Assembly (NCBI GenBank): GCA_904501885.1
Contig: CAJGCP010000009.1
Location: 1 to 64,000 of the forward strand
Direction of reading: 5' to 3'
DNA from: an uncultured Acetatifactor sp.
GTDB taxonomy: Bacteria; Bacillota; Clostridia; Lachnospirales; Lachnospiraceae
DNA: 64,000 bases
Shown here: piece by piece, positions 54,655 through 60,984 of the stretch
Position numbering within the stretch: position 1 is the stretch's first letter
Layout of the letters: every line of letters starts with the position of its first letter
Position numbers and translations under genes: made by a program
The notes under the pieces: model-generated
The model's input: the letters and a program-made list of their open reading frames with translations, nothing else
Database searches by the model: none
What the model was told of the DNA's origin: nothing

Positions 54655-54684
54655 ATTATACCACAGCAAAAATCAAAACTACAA
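54655..54684 (-). promoter_or_regulatory. glgC promoter
   Basis: Minus strand: TTGTAG (54679-54684), an 18-bp spacer and TATAAT (54655-54660). The -35 box directly abuts the -35 box of the murC promoter on the other strand. Confidence 0.65.
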
Positions 54685-54713
54685 TTGTCTTTTTACCAAA
54701 TTGCGCTTATAAT
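54685..54713 (+). promoter_or_regulatory. murC promoter
   Basis: TTGTCT (54685-54690), a 17-bp spacer and a perfect TATAAT (54708-54713) lie 36 bp before the chosen murC start. Confidence 0.75.
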
Positions 54714-54749
54714 ATATCATAACAACCTGACGAAAAGGATGTGACAACT

Positions 54750-56129
54750 ATGTATAAAATAGATTTTTCCAATCCTTCTTCCATATATTTCGTAGGAATC
54801 GGCGGTGTCAGCATGTGCGGACTGGCAGAATTGCTTGCCCACGCCGGTTTCAAGGTGTCCGGTTCCGACCGTGCACCCAGCCCTTTGACCCACCATTTGG
54901 AGGAAAAAGGAATTACTGTATTTTATGGACAAAACTATAAAAATATAACTGACGACATAGACTGTGTGGTTTTTACCAGTGCCATTCACCCCGACAACCC
55001 GGAGTATATTGCTGCGCACGACAAAAACCTCCCCTGCCTTACCAGAGGCCAGCTTATGGGACAGGTGATGCAGCAGTATCAGAACCCCATTGCCATTAGC
55101 GGTACCCATGGCAAAACCACTACCACATCCATGTTAAGTCAGATTCTGCTACAGGCAGACACCGACCCCACCTTATTTATAGGCGGCACCCTTAAATCCA
55201 TTCAGGGCAATGTACGCATTGGCTCTTCCGGATATTTTGTCACAGAAGCCTGTGAATACACCAACAGTTTTTTGAGTTTTTATCCCCGCATCGGGATGAT
55301 ATTAAATATAGAAGAAGACCATTTGGATTTCTTCAAAGATCTGGATGACATCCGGGCTTCTTTTCACCGGTTTGCCCAGTTACTTCCCGCAGACGGTTTG
55401 TTGATCATCAATGCAGACATCCCCGAATATCAGGAAATCACGGCCGATTTACCCTGTCAGGTAATTACATTCAGCGCCCACGGGGATGCCGACTATCACT
55501 GTAGTGATATCTCTTATGACCGAATGGGATGTGCAGCATTCACGCTTCATTCCCAGGGGCATGAGGACCGCCAAATCAAGTTGTCCGTGCCCGGAGTACA
55601 CAATATGGCCAATGCTCTGGCAGCCATTGCCACCGCAGACTTTTTGGAAATTCCCACAGCGCATACACAGGCAGCATTGCTTTCTTTTGCCGGCCCCGAC
55701 AGACGCTTCGAATACAAGGGCACCATCGGAGGCCTCACAGTCATCGATGACTATGCCCACCATCCCACAGAAATCAAATCCTGTCTGGAAGCGGCAAATG
55801 GCATTGCTCATAACACCCTATGGTGCATATTCCAACCTCACACCTACACCCGCACCAAATCCTTCCTCAAGGAGTTCGCTCAGGCGCTGTCCCTGGCTGA
55901 CCGTGTAGTATTGGCAGACATTTATGCTGCCAGAGAAACCAACACGCTTGGTATCAGCAGCGAGGATTTGCAGAAGGAAATACTCAAATTGGGTAAAAAA
56001 TGTGATTATTTCCCAAGTTTTGATGAAATAGAAAACTTCTTATTGGAAAATTGCACAAAAGGCGATTTGTTGATAACTATGGGCGCCGGAGATGTCCATA
56101 AAATCGGGGAAAATCTTCTCGGAATTTAG
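54750..56129 (+). CDS. murC: UDP-N-acetylmuramate--L-alanine ligase MurC
   Basis: This 459-aa cytoplasmic ligase adds L-alanine to UDP-MurNAc in peptidoglycan synthesis. It has the UDP-binding GIGGVSMCGLAELL at the N-terminus, the ATP P-loop GTHGKTTTTSM (about residue 112), EACEYTNSF, and DDYAHHPTEI with the C-terminal domain. I use the ATG at 54750 (10 nt from AAGGA) rather than a GTG at 54741, which is too close to that site. DnaA-box-like sequences start right after its stop codon. Confidence 0.95.
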   Translation: MYKIDFSNPSSIYFVGIGGVSMCGLAELLAHAGFKVSGSDRAPSPLTHHLEEKGITVFYGQNYKNITDDIDCVVFTSAIHPDNPEYIAAHDKNLPCLTRGQLMGQVMQQYQNPIAISGTHGKTTTTSMLSQILLQADTDPTLFIGGTLKSIQGNVRIGSSGYFVTEACEYTNSFLSFYPRIGMILNIEEDHLDFFKDLDDIRASFHRFAQLLPADGLLIINADIPEYQEITADLPCQVITFSAHGDADYHCSDISYDRMGCAAFTLHSQGHEDRQIKLSVPGVHNMANALAAIATADFLEIPTAHTQAALLSFAGPDRRFEYKGTIGGLTVIDDYAHHPTEIKSCLEAANGIAHNTLWCIFQPHTYTRTKSFLKEFAQALSLADRVVLADIYAARETNTLGISSEDLQKEILKLGKKCDYFPSFDEIENFLLENCTKGDLLITMGAGDVHKIGENLLGI

Positions 56130-56308
56130 TTGTCCACATTATCCACAGGAAAAAATTGGTTTTTATCGATTTTTGTCTGTGGATATTTTTTTGTTTTCTG
56201 TGGATAAGTATTACCTGCCAAAAATCGCCAAAACTCCCTGTTTCTGCGTCTTTTGAAAAACGGATTTTATGTTATCCACATTATCCACAATATCCACAAT
56301 TTTCCACA
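56130..56308. promoter_or_regulatory. Cluster of eight DnaA-box-like 9-mers
   Basis: Near-consensus DnaA boxes (TTATCCACA) occur at 56130 (TTGTCCACA), 56139, 56178 (reverse, ATATCCACA), 56199 (reverse, exact), 56272 (exact), 56281 (exact), 56290 (ATATCCACA) and 56300 (TTTTCCACA). Boxes 5-7 abut without gaps and box 8 follows after 1 bp. The surrounding DNA is AT-rich. The cluster lies between murC and the DnaD/DnaI-type replication genes, 70 bp from their promoter. The dnaA and dnaN genes are not adjacent, so it is more likely a DnaA regulatory or titration site than the main origin. Confidence 0.8.
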
Positions 56309-56374
56309 AAAAACGGAAGAAAAATTCTTTGGTAAATATTCGTAAATTTGCCTATATCATTTTAAAAATCACTG

Positions 56375-56383
56375 TGCTATACT
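56375..56383 (+). promoter_or_regulatory. Extended -10 promoter of the dnaD-type operon
   Basis: TGCTATACT (TG at 56375-56376, -10 box at 56378-56383) is an extended -10 element; no good -35 is seen. It lies between the DnaA-box cluster and the first start codon at 56414. Confidence 0.5.
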
Positions 56384-56413
56384 TGCACTACTGTTCTTAT
56401 ATCTAGGCAGATT

Positions 56414-56947
56414 ATGTTAGGAAGCGAAGTACCAACCATGACCCACTTTAATATTTACAAAAATTCAAACTCTGTGGATTCCACAGCAATTTCCAATCTT
56501 TTTATCGACGAATATATGACCGGTGCCAACGATGCACAACTGAAGGTATATCTGTACCTTCTTAGAATGATGAGTACACACGAGGCTACCAGTGTCTCCG
56601 ATATTGCGGACAAATTCAACCACACAGAGAAGGAAGTACTTCGCGCTTTGAAATATTGGGAGAAGCAAGGGCTACTGTCTTTAGATTTCGATGCCAATAA
56701 GAATCTTTGTGGCATTAACATCGTGGACATCTCTGTCCGCGGCAGGAAGCCTATGGCTACCGCCATTGTGCCCACCCTGGTAAGCCCCGCTCACACTCCT
56801 TCCCTGCGGACAGTATCCCTGGTTCAGCCTTTGGCGGAGGAAGAAGTGGAAGAGGAAGTGGCAGAGGAAGAAACAGATCCTTACGCAAAACCCACCTATA
56901 CTGCAGCACAATTAAAAAGCTTCAAAGAGCAGGAGAACACAGCATAG
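56414..56947 (+). CDS. dnaD: DnaD-like primosome protein, N-terminal half (ends at in-frame TAG)
   Basis: This 177-codon reading frame encodes a winged-helix domain (about 35-110; AQLKVYLYLLRMM, VLRALKYWEKQGLLSLD) and an acidic linker (EEEVEEEVAEEE), as in the N-terminal half of DnaD. It stops at a TAG at 56945-56947. The same frame then continues without a break into the C-terminal DnaD domain, so the gene is interrupted by one amber codon; the codon would read CAG (Gln) after a single C/T change. DnaD helps load the replicative helicase. An ATG at 56438 is an alternative start. It is either a real nonsense mutation, a sequencing error, or a split gene. Confidence 0.75.
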   Translation: MLGSEVPTMTHFNIYKNSNSVDSTAISNLFIDEYMTGANDAQLKVYLYLLRMMSTHEATSVSDIADKFNHTEKEVLRALKYWEKQGLLSLDFDANKNLCGINIVDISVRGRKPMATAIVPTLVSPAHTPSLRTVSLVQPLAEEEVEEEVAEEETDPYAKPTYTAAQLKSFKEQENTA

Positions 56948-56971
56948 CTTTTCTTTATTGCAGAATCCTAT

Positions 56972-57547
56972 TTGGGCAAACCTTTGACACCGGCCGAGAT
57001 GAAAAGCATTCTCTATTTCACCGATGTCCTGAGTTTTTCCGATGATTTGATAGACTATCTGATACAGTACTGTGTAGACCGGGGCAAAAAAGATTTCCGC
57101 TACATCGAGAAGGTCGCTATCAGTTGGGCTACCGCAGGTATTACCACACCCAAGCAGGCACAGAAAACCGCCGCAAAATACGACCAGAATGTATACACGA
57201 TTATGAATGGCCTGGGCAAGTCCGGCTCCCCCACCTCCAAAGAAATGGAATATATCTCCCGTTGGACCAAGGAATACGGCTTCCCCACAGATGTGATTCT
57301 GGAGGCCTGCGGACGCACCGTTTTGGCCACGGACAAACAGCGTTTTGCGTATGCAGAAAAGATTCTCAGCAATTGGCACGAACAAAAGGTACACCACAAA
57401 TCCGACATTGAAAAAATGGACGATTTACATAGGCAACAGCGAAAACCCGCTTCTGCCGCTCCTACCAAAAGCACCAATCGCTTTAATCAATTTGCCCAGA
57501 ATACATACGACTTTACCCTATTGGAAGAAGAGCTCCTGAGCAACTGA
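56972..57547 (+). CDS. dnaD: DnaD-like primosome protein, C-terminal half
   Basis: In the same frame as the preceding half, codons after the TAG read LFFIAESYLGKPLTPAEM and continue to a TGA at 57545-57547. This is the DnaD/DnaB_2 domain (about 60 residues; KPLTPAEM ... IEYA-type core ISWATAGITTPKQA) and a second similar segment (SPTSKEMEYISRWTKEYGF). The listed start is a TTG at 56972; an ATG lies at 56999. No ribosome site precedes either, so independent translation is doubtful and the segment probably belongs to one interrupted dnaD. The helicase-loader gene follows after 64 bp. Confidence 0.7.
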   Translation: MGKPLTPAEMKSILYFTDVLSFSDDLIDYLIQYCVDRGKKDFRYIEKVAISWATAGITTPKQAQKTAAKYDQNVYTIMNGLGKSGSPTSKEMEYISRWTKEYGFPTDVILEACGRTVLATDKQRFAYAEKILSNWHEQKVHHKSDIEKMDDLHRQQRKPASAAPTKSTNRFNQFAQNTYDFTLLEEELLSN

Positions 57548-57611
57548 TTGAGAACCATCCAAAGTTTGAGTACACCACGGACGATAGACAAATCACAGAA
57601 AGGACAGCGCC

Positions 57612-58604
57612 ATGGCTTTGACCAATTCCCAATACGATAGCATTATAAAGCAGTACCAGCAGACTCAAGCGGCCAATCGCATGGCTCTTTTAGACAGAAA
57701 GCAGGAAGTTTATTCCCGCATTCCCACCTTTCAGGAATTAGAGAATACTGTCAGCGGCCTTTCCGTCGCATACACCAGATATCTCCTTTCCGACCAGGCA
57801 GACCTGGCATCCCAAACCCGGGACAAATTAGCTGATACCAAACAGGAAAAAATCAACCTTTTGATTTCCAACGGCTATCCCGCTGACTATTTAGAGCCCA
57901 TCTATACCTGCCCCCACTGCCAAGACACCGGATATATCTCACTTTCCACAGGCGAAAAAAATAAATGCCATTGCTTCCTGCAACAGGAACTCAGTATCCT
58001 GTACAAGCAATCCAACATTCAGGAAATGCTTGCCACAGAGAACTTTTCCACCCTCTCAGAACGCTTCTACGAGGGAGAAGATTTGGTGCGTTTCCGGAAT
58101 GCTGTCGATATCTGCAAAAATTTTGTAAAAAACTTCAATCAACCCTACCAAAATCTCTTCTTTTATGGTACAGTAGGTACTGGAAAAAGTTTTTTGTCCG
58201 GATGTGTGGCAGCAGAGCTAATCAAGCAGGGCAAATCTGTCATATATTTCAGTGCTTCCGCACTATTTGACACCCTGGCCGACTACTCCTTCCACGGCAA
58301 GTCAAGAGAAGGGTCTAACAATCCTTTTGAGGACATTTATCATTGCGATCTGTTAATTATCGATGACTTGGGAACCGAGATAACAAACAACTTTGTTACC
58401 ACGCAATTATTTGCCTGTCTGAACGAGCGTCATCTGGCAAAAAAATCTACCATCATTTCTACCAATATCAATCTGGAAGAATTGCGGGACCGTTATTCTG
58501 AGAGAATCTTCTCCAGAATTATGAGCAACTATCACTTATGCAAACTTTCAGGACCTGATATCCGCATTATGAAAAGACGAATGGCAAACACCGATGCCGA
58601 TTGA
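57612..58604 (+). CDS. DnaI/DnaC-type AAA+ helicase loader
   Basis: This 330-aa ATPase loads the replicative helicase at forks. The N-terminal half (1-110) is helical; a CPHCQDTGYI ... CHC motif (about 98-120) may bind zinc. The AAA+ domain (about 170-325) has Walker A GTVGTGKSF, Walker B LLIIDDLG, sensor 1 STNIN and the arginine finger region RYSERIFSRI. The location directly after the dnaD-type gene supports a primosome operon under the DnaA-box cluster. Confidence 0.88.
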   Translation: MALTNSQYDSIIKQYQQTQAANRMALLDRKQEVYSRIPTFQELENTVSGLSVAYTRYLLSDQADLASQTRDKLADTKQEKINLLISNGYPADYLEPIYTCPHCQDTGYISLSTGEKNKCHCFLQQELSILYKQSNIQEMLATENFSTLSERFYEGEDLVRFRNAVDICKNFVKNFNQPYQNLFFYGTVGTGKSFLSGCVAAELIKQGKSVIYFSASALFDTLADYSFHGKSREGSNNPFEDIYHCDLLIIDDLGTEITNNFVTTQLFACLNERHLAKKSTIISTNINLEELRDRYSERIFSRIMSNYHLCKLSGPDIRIMKRRMANTDAD

Positions 58605-58666
58605 TGCAATTGCATCAAACATAAAAAGGTGTTAAAAATACACTTCTTAACAGAAAGGATAATCTC

Positions 58667-59851
58667 ATGGGTAACCGCGAAGAAAAAAGAAATTTGGAAA
58701 CCATTCCTGTTGGCTCTTTGGGAATGATAGCTCTGGAAGGCTGTAAGATTCTGGGCGAAAAAGTAGACAAGTATCTTGTGAAATGGAGGGCAGAGCGAGA
58801 AAGCGAGCACAAAGACTCCCTTGCATTTGCAGGTTATCAGCGCGACAGCTACATGCTGGGTGCAAAAGTACCCCGTTTCGGCTCCGGTGAAGCGAAGGGT
58901 ATGATTTTGGAATCCGTGAGAGGCACGGACCTTTACCTGCTGGTAGATGTCTGCAACTATTCCTTGACATATTCCTTAAGTGGACACGAGAACCATATGT
59001 CACCCGATGATCACTACCAGGATTTGAAGCGCATTATTGCTGCCGTAGGCGGTAAGGCAAGACGTATCACCGTGATTATGCCCTTCCTTTATGAAGGACG
59101 TCAGCACCGCAGAACAGCAAGAGAATCCTTGGACTGTGCATTAGCGCTGCAGGAATTGGTACAGATGGGTGTGGACAATATCATCACCTTCGATGCACAT
59201 GACCCCCGTGTACAGAATGCAATTCCTCTGCACGGCTTCGAAACAGTACAGCCCGTATATCAGTTCATAAAAGGATTATTGAAAAACGAAAAGAATTTGA
59301 CCATTGATTCCGACCACATGATGGTGATCAGCCCCGATGAAGGTGGTATGGGACGTGCAATCTACATTGCCAATGTGCTTGGTCTGGATATGGGTATGTT
59401 CTATAAGAGACGTGATTACACCACCATCGTAAACGGACGCAATCCCATCGTTGCACACGAATTCTTGGGCAGCAACGTGGAGGGCAAGGATATGATTATC
59501 GTTGACGATATGATCTCCTCCGGTGAGAGTATGTTGGAAGTTGCCGCAGAACTGAAGAAGCGCAAAGCCAACAAGATTTTCATCTTCTCCACCTTCGGTC
59601 TGTTCACCAATGGTTTGGATAAATTTGATAAGGCCTATGAAAGCGGCATGTTTGACAGAGTGCTGACCACCAACCTGATTTACCAGACTCCCGAACTATT
59701 GAACAGAGAATGGTATATCAACTGTGATATGAGTAAATATATCGCATACATCATCGATACACTGAATCACGATTCCTCCATCAACGACTTGTTGAATCCT
59801 AACGAGAGAATCCAGAACATTGTTGCAAGATACAAAAGGGGCGAGCTGTAA
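58667..59851 (+). CDS. prs: Ribose-phosphate pyrophosphokinase
   Basis: This 394-aa enzyme makes PRPP from ribose-5-phosphate and ATP for nucleotide, His and Trp synthesis. It has the ATP-loop MPFLYEGRQHRR, FDAHDPRVQNAI with the flexible catalytic residues, and the PRPP-binding loop MIIVDDMISSGES. It is about 75 residues longer than the usual 315 aa, mainly by an N-terminal extension and insertions; this longer form occurs in several Clostridia. GAAAGGAT precedes the ATG and a terminator overlaps its stop. Confidence 0.9.
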   Translation: MGNREEKRNLETIPVGSLGMIALEGCKILGEKVDKYLVKWRAERESEHKDSLAFAGYQRDSYMLGAKVPRFGSGEAKGMILESVRGTDLYLLVDVCNYSLTYSLSGHENHMSPDDHYQDLKRIIAAVGGKARRITVIMPFLYEGRQHRRTARESLDCALALQELVQMGVDNIITFDAHDPRVQNAIPLHGFETVQPVYQFIKGLLKNEKNLTIDSDHMMVISPDEGGMGRAIYIANVLGLDMGMFYKRRDYTTIVNGRNPIVAHEFLGSNVEGKDMIIVDDMISSGESMLEVAAELKKRKANKIFIFSTFGLFTNGLDKFDKAYESGMFDRVLTTNLIYQTPELLNREWYINCDMSKYIAYIIDTLNHDSSINDLLNPNERIQNIVARYKRGEL

Positions 59852-59865
59852 AGCTGCCCCTTTTT
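59834..59865 (+). terminator. Terminator of prs overlapping its stop codon
   Basis: AAAAGGGGC and AGCT pair with AGCT and GCCCCTTTTT; the stop codon TAA (59849-59851) lies in the loop. The T-tract immediately precedes the ribosome site of bioY (GGGAG). Confidence 0.8.
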
Positions 59866-59876
59866 GGGAGTTGTAA

Positions 59877-60434
59877 ATGAAGAATAACCGAGCACTCAGA
59901 AAATATAATGTAGCATCTCTTGTTTTGGTAAGTGCCATGACCGCTATAATGTGTCTGATTTGCCCCATCATGGTAAGTCTGCCCATCAGTCCGATTCCCT
60001 TTTCTCTGGGCACATTGGCAGTCCCCTTTGCCGTGACATTACTGGGGACGAAAAAAGGGACCATCTGCGTACTAATGTATATTTTGCTGGGCGCTGTTGG
60101 GCTCCCCGTATATGCCGGATTTATGTCCGGTTTCGGCACCTTGCTGGGCTCCACAGGTGGCTATATTGTAGGATATATCCCTTTTGCCGTCATTTATGGT
60201 TTTTTCACTGAAAAAGGAAAAAACAGATGGTGTCCCACCTTCCTTGGATTGCTTCTGGGAACGGTGTCCTGTTATGTGACAGGTTGTTTGTGGCTTGCCT
60301 TTCATCATGCGTTAACCCTCAAAGAGGTGCTGGTGGTGGGCGTCCTCCCCTACCTGGTAGGAGACATCATAAAGCTTATCATTGCCCTGCTGTTAGGACG
60401 GCAGTTAAAAACCAGATTAGCACGGGCGTTATAA
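59877..60434 (+). CDS. bioY: BioY, biotin ECF transporter S-component
   Basis: This 185-aa membrane protein has six helices. The BioY signature is seen in LPISPIPFSLGTLAVPFAV and LPVYAGFMSGFGTLLGSTGGY. It captures biotin outside the cell and works with a shared energy-coupling module (EcfA, EcfA', EcfT) that is not in this window. GGGAG lies 6 nt before the ATG, directly behind the prs terminator. Confidence 0.92.
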   Translation: MKNNRALRKYNVASLVLVSAMTAIMCLICPIMVSLPISPIPFSLGTLAVPFAVTLLGTKKGTICVLMYILLGAVGLPVYAGFMSGFGTLLGSTGGYIVGYIPFAVIYGFFTEKGKNRWCPTFLGLLLGTVSCYVTGCLWLAFHHALTLKEVLVVGVLPYLVGDIIKLIIALLLGRQLKTRLARAL

Positions 60435-60441
60435 GATATCC

Positions 60442-60483
60442 GGTCAGTTCGAAACCATCCTGACCTAAAACAAAACTAAGGAG
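60442..60483 (+). ncRNA. preQ1-I riboswitch upstream of queT
   Basis: GGTCAG (60442-60447) pairs with CTGACC (60460-60465) as stem P1. The loop starts with the conserved TTC and includes CATC, and the A-rich tail (TAAAACAAAACTAAGGAG) ends in the Shine-Dalgarno at 60478-60483. In class I preQ1 riboswitches that tail folds back into the stem when ligand binds and hides the ribosome site, so translation of queT would be shut off. Confidence 0.85.
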
Positions 60484-60492
60484 ACAAATAAA

Positions 60493-60984
60493 ATGAACAA
60501 AAAAGTACTGTTCCTATCTCACGCGGCAGTGATTGCAGCTGCCTACATCGTATTGACCTTTCTGGCCAATGCCCTTGGACTTGCATCCGGGGTTATTCAA
60601 ATCCGTTTTTCAGAAAGCCTTACCATTCTTCCTTTTTTCACACCTGCTGCCATCCCGGGATTATTCGTGGGTTGTTTGTTGGCAAATATTTTAACCGGCT
60701 GTGCTTTGCCTGACATTATCGTAGGCTCCGTTGCCACTCTTTTGGGCGCCGTCATTACTTACGCATTCCGCAAACAAAAATGGATGGCACCGATTCCACC
60801 CATTGTGTTCAATGCCATCCTGATTCCCTTTGTACTATATTATGTTTACAATATGCGCCCCCTGTGGTTTTCTTTTCTTACAGTGACTGTAGGGGAAATT
60901 CTTTCTTGCGGAGTCCTTGGCATGCTTTTGCTGCAAGCTCTGCAAAAATATGCCCATCGGCTTTTTAATGACGCATATAGGTAA
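60493..60984 (+). CDS. queT: QueT, queuosine-precursor ECF transporter S-component
   Basis: This 163-aa membrane protein has five to six helices with the family motifs IQIRFSESLTILPFF and PGLFVGCLLANIL. It binds a queuosine precursor such as preQ1 for uptake through the ECF module. The preQ1 riboswitch directly upstream supports this function independently of similarity. Its last 20 bases overlap the end of the convergent 841-aa gene. Confidence 0.92.
   Translation: MNKKVLFLSHAAVIAAAYIVLTFLANALGLASGVIQIRFSESLTILPFFTPAAIPGLFVGCLLANILTGCALPDIIVGSVATLLGAVITYAFRKQKWMAPIPPIVFNAILIPFVLYYVYNMRPLWFSFLTVTVGEILSCGVLGMLLLQALQKYAHRLFNDAYR

Noticed and set aside
56130..56413. Chromosomal origin oriC
   Set aside because: The DnaA boxes are real, but dnaA, dnaN, rpmH and other usual origin neighbours are absent; the region is reported only as a DnaA-box cluster.
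56945..56947. Programmed amber recoding (pyrrolysine or similar)
   Set aside because: Several other genes in the window end in TAG with nothing sensible after it, and no pyl genes or recoding element are seen here; mutation or error is more likely.
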